Notes under the pieces: generated by a model
What the model saw: only the letters and a program-made list of their open reading frames with translations
The model's database searches: none
Told to the model about the DNA's origin: nothing
Source: an uncultured Chlorobiaceae bacterium
Lineage (GTDB): Bacteria; Bacteroidota; Chlorobiia; Chlorobiales; Chlorobiaceae
DNA: 52,116 bases
Assembly: GCA_903994525.1 (NCBI GenBank)
Contig: CAJEXW010000003.1
Coordinates: 1-52,116, forward strand
Reading direction: 5' to 3'
Made by a program: the position numbers and the translations under genes
Shown: positions 25,827-34,093 of the stretch, piece after piece
How positions within the stretch are numbered: position 1 is the first letter of the stretch
Layout: each line of letters opens with the position of its first letter

Positions 25827-26028
25827 TGTTCGGATCGATCCGGGATACTTCCGCTCCGCAGAAGGAGAGACCCTGCTTGGTGACCCCTCCAAAGCTGATT
25901 TACGTTGGGCTCCTGAAATAACCCTCGACGAGATGGTTGCCGAAATGGTAACCCCCGATCTCGACCTCGCCAAACAGCACGCCCTTCTCAAAGCCAATGG
26001 CTACAGTGTTGATGTGAGTAAAGAATAG
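25827..26028 (+). pseudogene. GDP-mannose 4,6-dehydratase C-terminal fragment
   Basis: The frame reads [20 protein letters not shown], then [20 protein letters not shown] and [20 protein letters not shown], ending [12 protein letters not shown] and TAG. This is the characteristic C-terminus of GDP-mannose 4,6-dehydratase (gmd), with a short deletion where family members have KAKEKLGW. The N-terminal Rossmann domain is missing and the fragment is joined to unrelated sequence, so it cannot be functional. It implies that a GDP-fucose-type pathway gene once lay here, or was copied here. Confidence 0.8.
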
Positions 26029-26379
26029 GCTTCGTCACTCCATAGCTTTTCCACATTCCGCATAACATCTCCCGGCAAATCCCACCGCAGGGGCGTATCT
26101 CATACGCCCTTCACATCCTTTATAATTCCCCCCACACAAAGGTCGCCGCAGTAAGGCGCTGCCCGAATTGAACACCACGGTTACTGAGTGCCCAACTATT
26201 ATTTCCATGCACCTTGCAAAATCGATCGAAGGTGTATTTCTTCTGATTATTTGTGGGTATTTATCGTCAAATATTTGTATTATAGAGATAATCGTTCATT
26301 AATTGGCAATACACCATGAACCGGGAACGCAGTATCGTGAACAGTTTGTGGAGGAGCCCGTCGGTGTTAATTTTATCTC
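26029..26379. other. Intergenic stretch with an inverted repeat
   Basis: No gene is seen. A perfect inverted repeat GGGCGTAT-CTC-ATACGCCC occupies 26091-26109; similar short repeats are commonly scattered between genes. The 3' part (26240-26330) is A/T-rich (TATTTGTATTATAGAGATAAT) and could contain the promoter for the two-gene unit that follows. Confidence 0.4.
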
Positions 26380-27015
26380 ATGTTTGCTATGAGTCAGCAA
26401 TCTCCTTCTGAATCCTGCCAATCCAGGTCGATCGAAGATGTAGCCGCACTCTCTCTTACCAAGGTTTTGGGAGTGGTAGCGACTTTGCCGGGTGAGCCTG
26501 CTGATCTTTACCGGACAAGTCTTGATACACTCATCGAAGAGTTGGGTGCTCGGTCAGTGCTTCAGGTCTATCTGGCAGAAAAGATTCACGAATGCTTGTG
26601 GTGGATGCGTCGTTATGAAGAGCAAAAGCGGGCGACCATCATTGCGAGGATGGTCTACTTGGCCGATGGAACCGGCTTTTTTCTTCGTTCTCCTTCAACG
26701 AAAAAGCACATTCACAACACGCTTTTGGCCAATATGGTCGACAGCAAAACTGTGCAAGCTCTCAAAGATGGGGGGCACCCCATTGAGTCTCTGCAGCAAG
26801 AGGCTATGGCAGATAAGAGTGAACAACTCTTTCAGCTCGACCAGCAAATCGCGCTGCAAACCAAAATCCTTGCTGGCCTGCAAGCCTCCTATGAAGTGGC
26901 GTTTAACCGCAAGATGAATGTGGAGCGCTTGCAACTGCAAAATGCGTTGTTACGTCGAGATGTGGAGGGCATCGAAGTGGTTGCAGAAGAGCTTTCCACG
27001 AATGACCAGCCCTGA
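26380..27015 (+). CDS. Hypothetical protein with helical C-terminus, first gene of a pair
   Basis: This 211-aa protein is not recognised. It is predicted to be largely helical: residues about 20-110 include LYLAEKIHECLWWMRRYEEQ-type amphipathic sequence, and residues about 140-200 form a probable coiled coil (SEQLFQLDQQIALQTKILAG). There is no signal peptide or membrane segment. An ATG at 26389 (MSQQSPSES) is an alternative start, and no good Shine-Dalgarno is seen for either. It overlaps the next gene by 14 bp, so the two are probably co-translated. Confidence 0.6.
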   Translation: MFAMSQQSPSESCQSRSIEDVAALSLTKVLGVVATLPGEPADLYRTSLDTLIEELGARSVLQVYLAEKIHECLWWMRRYEEQKRATIIARMVYLADGTGFFLRSPSTKKHIHNTLLANMVDSKTVQALKDGGHPIESLQQEAMADKSEQLFQLDQQIALQTKILAGLQASYEVAFNRKMNVERLQLQNALLRRDVEGIEVVAEELSTNDQP

Positions 27016-27373
27016 ACGCCAAGCCGCAAATCAGCGTAACGCCCGGCGCTCGTCAGGCCCCAGAACAGACCAGGGTAAAAGGCGATCTTCCGTTAACGCC
27101 ATGCAGCACGGCCTCACAAAACCAGTCGAAAGCTCCGCATGGGCACCCCTCCTGCAGTCGCTCCAAATACTGCTTGAGTCCGAGGGCATGGAAACCTCCC
27201 AGGCCAGAACCCTTGCCTCATGCATCCTCAACTATGAGCGCAACCTCCACGACCAGCGCGAACGTTACCCTGGTTCGCAACCTCTCGCGCAACACAAGCC
27301 CGCTCATCCTGCCAGATATCTGAAACGCGCAGCCAACCAACTGATCAAGCAATGCAAAGGCTTGAAAAACTGA
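27002..27373 (+). CDS. Small basic protein with NARRSSGPRT...GKRRSS..NAMQHGL motif
   Basis: This 123-aa protein has an N-terminal conserved motif, NQRNARRSSGPRTDQGKRRS followed by SVNAMQHGLTK. It is seen in a widespread, functionally uncharacterised bacterial family (N-A-x-x-S-x-G-P-x-T-x-x-G-K). The rest is helical and ends in a basic tail. The ATG at 27002 overlaps the preceding gene. The basic N-terminus suggests nucleic-acid binding, but that is inference. The C-terminal end runs into the recombined sequence that precedes truncated copy F, so its tail may have been altered. Confidence 0.6.
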   Translation: MTSPERQAANQRNARRSSGPRTDQGKRRSSVNAMQHGLTKPVESSAWAPLLQSLQILLESEGMETSQARTLASCILNYERNLHDQRERYPGSQPLAQHKPAHPARYLKRAANQLIKQCKGLKN

Positions 27374-27468
27374 GGTACTCCAATGGAAATTTACAAAACG
27401 AACCCATTGAGAATAACCTCTCACTCAACTGTTTCCATCAGCCCTGTAACGCACACCAGCGATACATC

Positions 27469-27915
27469 AATGACGCTATCCTGCAATCGATGATCATCGT
27501 TTCGGAAAAAGAGCTGCTCCACGATGAGCTGCTTGATTTTATTGAAACCGGAGATGTTAACAAATTGGAGCCCATTATCCGGCACCTTTTTGCGAGTATC
27601 GCCTATAATAACTACACCAACAATCACATTGATCGTTACGAGGGCTTTTACTCAAGTGTGCTCTTTGCCTTTTTTATTGGCTTTGGGGTGAACATCATTG
27701 CCGAAGATGTGAGCAACAGGGGCAGGATAGACTTGACACTGAAGGCCTGTGGGCAAACCTTTCTCCTGGAACTCAAGGTGACCGACGGTGAGCCACTTGA
27801 GCAGATCAGGAGGATGAAGTACTACGAGAAATATAGTGGCGAACGCTATCTGGTTGGCATTGTCTTTGACCCGAAAGCGAGAAAAATCAGCAAGTTTGAG
27901 TGGGAAATGGTGTGA
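27469..27915 (+). pseudogene. AAA-ATPase-like / PD-(D/E)XK protein, 5'-truncated copy F
   Basis: Similarity to copies B and C begins abruptly at 27469 (NDAILQSMIIVSEKELLHDE) and continues to the end (KFEWEMV). Only the last ~148 residues are present, including the nuclease motif GRIDLTL...LLELK. The whole ATPase domain is missing. The open frame continues upstream to 27352 through unrelated sequence, so a chimeric product is formally possible, but no good start is seen. Codons match copies B and C closely (IETGDVNKLEPIIRHLFASI), so truncation is recent. The upstream sequence weakly resembles an IS66 transposase. Confidence 0.85.
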
Positions 27916-27946
27916 CCATGATCCGCTTCCGAATGGCCTGTACCCC

Positions 27947-28528
27947 TTACAGGAACCCCTTCAGCGCCTTGCAGACGGCCGAGAGCGGCAGCCCCACCAC
28001 ATTGTAGTAACAACCCTCAAGTCGTCGCACATGACAGGCCATCAGAGGATCCTGTATGCCGTAGGAGCCCGCCTTGTCGTAGGGTTTTTGAGCGTGCAGA
28101 TAGCGCTCAATCTCACCGTCCGACATCGGCTCAAACTCCACCGAGGTGGTGACGCACTCGGTGTGGTTTTTACGCCGTGAGAGCAGCACAAAGCCGGTGG
28201 AGACACGGTGCGTGCGGTTCTGGAGGCTTTTGAGCATGGCAAAGGCCTCATCAAAGCCGACCGGTTTGCCCAGCATCTGACGGCCCTTTGCCACCACAGT
28301 ATCGGCCGCCAGGATAATGGTGTGGCGCGGCTCCCGGCTCTCAATCAGCACCGATGCGGCAACCGCCTTTTCATAGGCCAGACGGGTCACATTCTCCTCA
28401 ACCGAAGCGGCCGGGTCAAGAGACTCCGCCGTCTCCACCGCCAGCGTCTCGAAGGGGAGCTGTGTCATGGAGAGGATATCGCGCCGTCTTGGCGACTGTG
28501 AGGCAAGAATCAGCAACGGTTTAGCCAT
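27947..28528 (-). CDS. maf: Maf-like nucleoside triphosphate pyrophosphatase
   Basis: It hydrolyses non-canonical or canonical NTPs (dTTP/UTP in the YhdE-type group) to the monophosphate and is linked to septum inhibition. The N-terminal signature ILASQSPRRRDILS is clear, with AADTVVAKGRQMLGKP and DKAGSYGIQDPLM as further family motifs. The length of 193 aa is typical. It is the last gene of a four-gene minus-strand operon, 17 bp after the symporter gene. Its 3' end lies ~30 bp from truncated copy F and marks the edge of the rearranged region. Confidence 0.93.
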   Translation of the reverse strand: MAKPLLILASQSPRRRDILSMTQLPFETLAVETAESLDPAASVEENVTRLAYEKAVAASVLIESREPRHTIILAADTVVAKGRQMLGKPVGFDEAFAMLKSLQNRTHRVSTGFVLLSRRKNHTECVTTSVEFEPMSDGEIERYLHAQKPYDKAGSYGIQDPLMACHVRRLEGCYYNVVGLPLSAVCKALKGFL

Positions 28529-28545
28529 GGGTCTCTCCTTCCTGC

Positions 28546-30306
28546 TCAGTTCAGATTGTTCCAGCCCCGGCGGTTCAGATCCACCATGATCAGCGCTCCG
28601 GCAGCCGCACCGAGAGCCAGAAAAAGCCCCCCCTGCATCACCTCACCAAAAATCACCCGCCCTGTGCCGAAGAGGATGGCGTAAATCATCACAATGCCGA
28701 GCGCCCAGTCCACAAAGAGCATCACAAAGCCGCTGTCGGAGACCACCTCCGGCAGATTGACCGAAACCCTCTTCCAGAGCGCGCCTCCCACCCGTGTAGT
28801 GCGGTAGAAGTGCTCCAACTGCCCGATTTCGGTTGGAGGGGTGAAAAAAGTGACAATGAGCGTCGCGGCAATAGTAAAGGCGACGATGATGAAGATCGAG
28901 AAGGGAAAGGTGATGGTGGTGAAGAGCTGCAACCATGAGTAGGCGAGAAAAGGGGCAACCATGGAGGTGATCTCCGACCAGGCGTTCAGTCGCCACCAGA
29001 ACCAGCGAAGGATCAGCACAAAGCCGGTTCCGGCACCGCACTGGATGATAAACTCCCATGCGCCGGTGATGGTGTCGAGCACAAAAAAGGTGATGTAGAG
29101 CGCAAAGGCCGCCGTCAGAAAGGTGGTCACTTTGGAGATGGTGACGTAGTGTTTTTCGTCGCCGTCGGTTTTCAAAAAGCGTCGGTAGAAGTCGTTGATC
29201 AGGTAGCTCGTGCCCCAGTTGAGGTGGGTTGAGAGCGTCGACATATAGGCGGCAAGAAAAGCGGCAATCAGCAGTCCCTTCATGCCGGGGGGAAGCACCG
29301 CCTTCATCACATAGACAAAGCCATCCTCCTTCTGGTTCATGGGCAGGTCGGGGAACATCACCAGGCTGGCAAGCCCGACGATGATCCAGGGCCAGGGCCT
29401 CAGGCAGTAGTGGGCCACGGTGAACCAGAGGGTGGCGAGCAGAGAGTGTTTCTCGTTTTTGGCGCTCATCATCCGCTGGGCAATGTAGCCGCCGCCGCCC
29501 GGTTCCGCCCCGGGATACCAGGATGACCACCACTGTACAAAAGCCATGGCGGCAAAGGAGATGAAGGGGAGCGCCACGGCCCCGGTGATGCTTTTGCCGG
29601 ATGAGGAGCCGAAGGTGGGGAAGAAGTCGAACATCCACCCCGGCAGCGCTTTGGTGAGCCCCCCGGCCGAGACCACCGCCGGTGATTGAACGGCCAGCAC
29701 CGCCAGAATGATGCAGCCGGTCATGGCAATGACGAACTGTACCGCGTCGGTGATAGAGACCCCCCAGAGCCCCGAAAGACCGGAGTAGAAGGTGGTGAGC
29801 AGCACGAGGGCCACAATGGTGATCTCCGGGTTCAGCTCCGGCACCATGATGAGGATGATCTTGTACATCGCGAGGTTCACCCAGCCGATGATGACCGCGT
29901 TGATAAAGAGGCCGAAGTAAATCGCCTTGAAGCCGCGCAGAAAGCGGGCTGCCGGGCCGCTGTAGCGCAGCTCGATGAACTCCAGGTCGGTGAGAATCTC
30001 GGCCCGCCGCCAGAGTCGGGCAAAAAAGAAGACGGTGAGCATCCCCCCCGAGACAAAGGTCCACCAGACCCAGTTGCCGGCAATGCCGTTTTTGGCCACA
30101 AAGCCTGCCACCGCCAGCGGAGTGTCGGCGGCAAAGGTAGTGGCCACCATGCCGGTGCCGGCAATCCACCAGGGGAGCTGACGCCCCGAAAGAAAAAACT
30201 CTCCAACGTTTTCGGAGGCGCGTCTGGAGAACCACAGGCCGATCACCAGCGTCAGCAGAAGGTAGCCGATGATGAAACTGTAGTCGAGGATGTTGAGCTG
30301 CTCCAT
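28546..30306 (-). CDS. Sodium:solute symporter family protein
   Basis: This is a Na+-coupled inner-membrane transporter of the SSS family (PF00474). The 586 residues contain about 13-15 hydrophobic helices. Typical features are EFFLSGRQLPWWIAGTGMVA near the N-terminus, FYSGLSGLWGVSITDAVQF, and LAAYMSTLSTHLNWGTSYL in the sodium-site region. The substrate cannot be told. The gene lies between a PfkB kinase and maf with gaps of 18 and 17 bp, so a carbohydrate or nucleoside substrate that the kinase then phosphorylates is a reasonable guess only. Confidence 0.9.
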   Translation of the reverse strand: MEQLNILDYSFIIGYLLLTLVIGLWFSRRASENVGEFFLSGRQLPWWIAGTGMVATTFAADTPLAVAGFVAKNGIAGNWVWWTFVSGGMLTVFFFARLWRRAEILTDLEFIELRYSGPAARFLRGFKAIYFGLFINAVIIGWVNLAMYKIILIMVPELNPEITIVALVLLTTFYSGLSGLWGVSITDAVQFVIAMTGCIILAVLAVQSPAVVSAGGLTKALPGWMFDFFPTFGSSSGKSITGAVALPFISFAAMAFVQWWSSWYPGAEPGGGGYIAQRMMSAKNEKHSLLATLWFTVAHYCLRPWPWIIVGLASLVMFPDLPMNQKEDGFVYVMKAVLPPGMKGLLIAAFLAAYMSTLSTHLNWGTSYLINDFYRRFLKTDGDEKHYVTISKVTTFLTAAFALYITFFVLDTITGAWEFIIQCGAGTGFVLILRWFWWRLNAWSEITSMVAPFLAYSWLQLFTTITFPFSIFIIVAFTIAATLIVTFFTPPTEIGQLEHFYRTTRVGGALWKRVSVNLPEVVSDSGFVMLFVDWALGIVMIYAILFGTGRVIFGEVMQGGLFLALGAAAGALIMVDLNRRGWNNLN

Positions 30307-30324
30307 GGCGTTTCTCCGGTACGG

Positions 30325-31236
30325 TTAAGCGTCAATTCTTGAAAGCTCCCTGAAGCTCTGGAAGCGATCTTCAATCTCGAGAAGGTCAACCGCCGCAATC
30401 TTTTCGGTGCCAAACCGCTCGACACAGAAGCTCGCCATGGCGCTGCCGTAGAGCACGGCGCGACGCATCTCCAGGTCGGTGATGGCTTCGCAGCGGGTCA
30501 GGTGGCCGATAAAGCCTCCGGCAAAGGTGTCGCCCGCGCCGGTGGGGTCGTAAATGGACTCAAGCGGGAAGGCAGGAGCGGCAAAGATGCCATCCTCGGT
30601 AAAGAGCAGCGCTCCATGCTCTCCCTTCTTGATGATCAGGGTTTTTGGGCCGAGAGCGCGGATGATTCGGGCGGAGCGCACCAGGTTGGGGTCGCCGCTC
30701 AGCAGCCGGGCTTCGCTGTCGTTGAGAATAAACACATCGACATGTGCCAGGGTTTTTTTAAGCTCTTCGGGTTTTGACTCAATCCAGAAGTTCATGGTGT
30801 CGAGAATCACCAGCTTCGGCTTGCTGATCTGGCCAAGCACCCTGAGCTGCAGTTCGGGGTCGATGTTGCCGAGGCAGACAAATTCGGCGTTGCGATACTC
30901 TGCGGGCACCTCGGGGTCAAAATCTGCAAAGACATTCAACTGTGTATCGAGCGTGTCGCGGGTGTTCATGTCGTAGTGGTAACGGCCTGCCCAACGGAAG
31001 GTCTTGCCTGTCTCGATCTTCTGTACGCCACGGGTGTCGATCTTTCTGGAGTGAAGCAGATCGAAGTGCTGCTGCTCAAAGTCGGAGCCGACCACGCCCA
31101 CCATCTGGATCTTGTCGGTAAAGTAGCTTGCCGAGAGGGCGATGTAGGTTGAGGAGCCTCCAAGGGTGTTCATGGAGCTGCCGAAAGGGGTTTCGATGTC
31201 GTCAAAGGCCAGAGAGCCGACAATGAGAAGAGACAT
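30325..31236 (-). CDS. PfkB-family carbohydrate/nucleoside kinase
   Basis: This 303-aa kinase is of the ribokinase/PfkB family. The N-terminus is LLIVGSLAFDDIETPFG, followed by LGGSSTYIALSASYF. The C-terminal signature DPTGAGDTFAGGFIGHL contains the catalytic Asp and anion hole (GAGD). The substrate is uncertain; the sequence has the short lid-like region MNTRDTLDTQLNVF between the two. It is co-directional with the symporter (18 bp) and the GH13-like gene (26 bp). Confidence 0.88.
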   Translation of the reverse strand: MSLLIVGSLAFDDIETPFGSSMNTLGGSSTYIALSASYFTDKIQMVGVVGSDFEQQHFDLLHSRKIDTRGVQKIETGKTFRWAGRYHYDMNTRDTLDTQLNVFADFDPEVPAEYRNAEFVCLGNIDPELQLRVLGQISKPKLVILDTMNFWIESKPEELKKTLAHVDVFILNDSEARLLSGDPNLVRSARIIRALGPKTLIIKKGEHGALLFTEDGIFAAPAFPLESIYDPTGAGDTFAGGFIGHLTRCEAITDLEMRRAVLYGSAMASFCVERFGTEKIAAVDLLEIEDRFQSFRELSRIDA

Positions 31237-31262
31237 GGTCGTCGTGGTTGGTTAATAAAAAA

Positions 31263-33194
31263 TTATGGTAGTTCAAAAAGCAGACATTCTCCCGGTTTGC
31301 ACGCTACCTCAAGCCGCTGTTGCCTGATGGTGAAGCTCCTCTGGCTGATCAGCTCGAGCAGCTCACAGCTCTCCATGCTGAACTCCAGAAAACCGCTTCG
31401 CTCCTCGTAGAGGTTGCTGTTGCCGATAAAGAGGAGCGATTTTCCCCCGGCACTGCGCATCACGGCAAAAAGGTCGTGCTCGCTGGTGTAGGGAATGGTC
31501 ATGGAGCCGCTCTGGCCGCAGAGGAGCAGCTCAAGGTAACGGCTCCGTATCTCAAGCACTCTGGCAATATAGCCGTTGAGGGGCTCCTGATCGTTGCTCT
31601 TTTCCCAGTCGTAGGCAAAGGGGCTGAAGAGGGGGAGCTGTTCCGGCGGGTAGGTAGCCCGATCCTCATCGGTAAAATTGAGGCCGAGGTTGACGGGATG
31701 CCATTCACACAGCTCCATGCCCGACTGCAAAAAGGGGATGGCGGGAAGGATGGCGCTGAGGGTGAAGATAAAGCTGGTGTAGTGCCGTCCGGCCTCCTGG
31801 CGGGGATAGCGGAAGCAGACGCGGGGGGTGTTGTGATTCTCGCCCGTGCCAAAAAATGGCAGGGCAACCCCGGTCCGGTTCAGATGGTTCAGCAGCCCCC
31901 TGATAAAGACAATGTCGTGAATCACAAAGGGGAGTGAACCGAGCACCGCATCGAAACCCTCTGCACGAATCTCCTCAGAGGGGTTGAAATTCTCGTCCCA
32001 GAAGGCGAAGTCAGGCCGTTTTTCCCGTGCTCTGCGGACAATATGCTGTTTCAGCAGTGTCGGCAGGGCGTGGCCCATATCGATCATGGCACCGTCAATG
32101 TGATACTCCTCCTCATAAAAGGGGATGATGCCCGCAATCTCCTCCCAGAGGCTGTTGTTGAAGGTTTCAGGATTGTCGAGGGCGCTGTCGTACATCCTGA
32201 TGGTGTTGTAGGCAATGTAGTTGAAGGCCTCATGGTTGTGCATTTTCAGATAGGTGACATCGCTCCATGCCGGCTGCTGGTCGTCGGGCGGCCAGTCGGA
32301 GAAGGCGCTGGCAATCTGGCAGGGGGTGCCATCTGCGGCAATGCCGGTCAGCTCACCCTGCTTGTCAACCACGGTGACCGGTTGGGCGACGAACTGGTCG
32401 CGGTACCCGGGCGAGGGGGCCGGGAGGTTGTGCAGCTCATGGCGGTCAACCTGCTCATAAATTCTGTTGAGCGTCTCCCTATCAAAGTCGGGTCGGCCAA
32501 AGTGTCGGCTTTCGTCACCTTTTTTCAGCCAGTAAAACCACTCGGGATGACTCTCTCTCCAACTGCTGTCGATGGAGGTTGTTCTAAAGACAAACTCAAG
32601 CACCACATGCATCTGCAGCAGATGCGCCGCCTCAATAAAGCCCTTGAGCAGAAACTCCGGGGAGAGGCCGAGGGCCGGCTCGTTGAGCAGGGGATCCAGT
32701 TTTCGTGGATTTTTGATGGCGTAGGGTGAGCCGAGGGAGCCTTTTCTGCTCTCCTGGCCTATTTCAGTGACGGGCAGCAGATAGAGGGTGTTGGCACCGA
32801 GATCTTTAATATAGGGGAGCAGGGCAATGGCTTTGAGCAGGGTGCCGCTCTCCCTGAAGCCGGAGGGGAGGGGTTCGGTGCTGAGAGAGCCATCGCCATT
32901 GTGGTCGAAAGCGGTGGTGAGACGGACAAAGAGGTTATAGACTACGGCGCTCTTTTTCCATTCCTCCCTCGTTGCGGGCGCTGTTTGGCTCACGTTGCCG
33001 TTCAGGATTTTTTCAATGACGGCGCTGAAATAGGAGGCGGGCTCTACCTCTTCGACACCGGTTTCCGGGCGGCTCCACAGGGTTGGCACCCTGTAGGTCT
33101 GTTCAGCAGAGCTGGAGGGAAGGCTTTTCAGGGCCTGAAGAATCGATTCAAGATGGGTCGTCTGCAACGTGATACTCTCTTTTTTTTTGAACAA
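31263..33194 (-). CDS. Atypical GH13 (alpha-amylase superfamily) protein
   Basis: This 643-aa protein has a GH13 (alpha/beta)8-barrel, recognised by [45 protein letters not shown] and [14 protein letters not shown]. The nucleophile D372 and acid/base E401 are present. The invariant Arg two residues before the nucleophile is Met370, and the third catalytic Asp (NHD) is Asn455. The region I NH is also replaced ([15 protein letters not shown]). Hydrolysis of ordinary alpha-glucans is therefore doubtful. The start is a TTG without a clear ribosome-binding site. It heads the operon with PfkB kinase, symporter and maf. Confidence 0.78.
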   Translation of the reverse strand: MFKKKESITLQTTHLESILQALKSLPSSSAEQTYRVPTLWSRPETGVEEVEPASYFSAVIEKILNGNVSQTAPATREEWKKSAVVYNLFVRLTTAFDHNGDGSLSTEPLPSGFRESGTLLKAIALLPYIKDLGANTLYLLPVTEIGQESRKGSLGSPYAIKNPRKLDPLLNEPALGLSPEFLLKGFIEAAHLLQMHVVLEFVFRTTSIDSSWRESHPEWFYWLKKGDESRHFGRPDFDRETLNRIYEQVDRHELHNLPAPSPGYRDQFVAQPVTVVDKQGELTGIAADGTPCQIASAFSDWPPDDQQPAWSDVTYLKMHNHEAFNYIAYNTIRMYDSALDNPETFNNSLWEEIAGIIPFYEEEYHIDGAMIDMGHALPTLLKQHIVRRAREKRPDFAFWDENFNPSEEIRAEGFDAVLGSLPFVIHDIVFIRGLLNHLNRTGVALPFFGTGENHNTPRVCFRYPRQEAGRHYTSFIFTLSAILPAIPFLQSGMELCEWHPVNLGLNFTDEDRATYPPEQLPLFSPFAYDWEKSNDQEPLNGYIARVLEIRSRYLELLLCGQSGSMTIPYTSEHDLFAVMRSAGGKSLLFIGNSNLYEERSGFLEFSMESCELLELISQRSFTIRQQRLEVACKPGECLLFELP

Positions 33195-33277
33195 CGGATG
33201 CTGGCAAAAGATAACTGTTTTTAAGAATGGAATGTACTAAATTAGAGGTAACTCTATAAAAAGAATAACCTCCCTCA

Positions 33278-34009
33278 ATGAAAAATATCAGGATAACGGT
33301 AGAGTATGATGGCACCTCCTTTGCCGGCTGGCAGCGGCAGTCGCGTGGCATTGTGACCGTGCAGGGGGTGATTGAGGCGGCGCTGCAGCAGATTCTGCAG
33401 GAGAGCGTCTCCCTTGCTGCTGCCGGAAGGACTGACAAGGGGGTGCATGCAAGGGAGCAGACCGCCAATTTTATGACCCGTTCACTGCTGGAGCCCTCAA
33501 GAATTGTTCATTCGCTTAACGCTCTTTTGCCGGGGACGATCCGTGTCACTGACCCGCTTGAGGTCACTCTGGATTTCCATGCACGGCATAGTGCGAAAGA
33601 GAGGCAATATCGTTATTTTCTGCTTGAAAAGCCCTCGGCCCTTTATGGGCGCTTTGCAGGGTGTTCTTATGGCAGGCTTGATCTGACGGTGATGCGCCGC
33701 GTGGCGGCTCTGCTGGAGGGGGAGCACGATTTTTCCGCCTTTTCAAAGGAGGATCGTGATAATCCGGGCCGAATCTGTACGGTGCATGGCTGCGACTGGT
33801 ACCGCCATCACCGGTTTCTGGTGTTTCAGATTTCGGCGAACCGCTTTCTCCGAAGTATGGTGCGCTACCTTGTTGATTCAATGGTGAGCGCCGGAAAGGG
33901 GCTTCTGACGGTTGAGGAGTTTCAGCGGATGCTGGCGACTGGCCAGGTGCGTTCGCAGTTGAACCCCGCCTCTCCGGCTGGTCTTTTTCTCTGGAAGGTG
34001 CGATATTGA
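33278..34009 (+). CDS. truA: tRNA pseudouridine synthase A
   Basis: It converts U38-U40 of tRNA anticodon arms to pseudouridine. The N-terminal VEYDGTSFAGWQRQ and the catalytic-Asp motif AAGRTDKGVHAREQ are diagnostic, and DFSAFSKEDRDNPGR and RFLRSMVRYLV follow. The length of 243 aa is normal. It is divergent from the GH13-like operon with ~80 bp between the starts. Confidence 0.96.
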   Translation: MKNIRITVEYDGTSFAGWQRQSRGIVTVQGVIEAALQQILQESVSLAAAGRTDKGVHAREQTANFMTRSLLEPSRIVHSLNALLPGTIRVTDPLEVTLDFHARHSAKERQYRYFLLEKPSALYGRFAGCSYGRLDLTVMRRVAALLEGEHDFSAFSKEDRDNPGRICTVHGCDWYRHHRFLVFQISANRFLRSMVRYLVDSMVSAGKGLLTVEEFQRMLATGQVRSQLNPASPAGLFLWKVRY

Positions 34010-34093
34010 TTCTGAAGTTATTACGGAGAGGAGTATTGTAATAGTCCTGAACTGTTTTTATGTTAACCACTCCTCTAAATTAAACTGCCGCTT

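Noticed and set aside
25623..25883. 86-aa frame crossing the copy E end and dehydrogenase remnant 3
   Set aside because: It merely joins the copy E 3' end in another frame to remnant sequence and has no start signal.
29686..30342. 218-aa + strand frame opposite the Na+ symporter
   Set aside because: Its composition is that of a GC-rich shadow (Gly, His, Glu repeats), and the opposite strand carries a clear transporter.
31320..32729. Two long + strand frames opposite the GH13-like gene
   Set aside because: They have no recognisable domain and are explained by the GC-rich codon third positions of the minus-strand gene.
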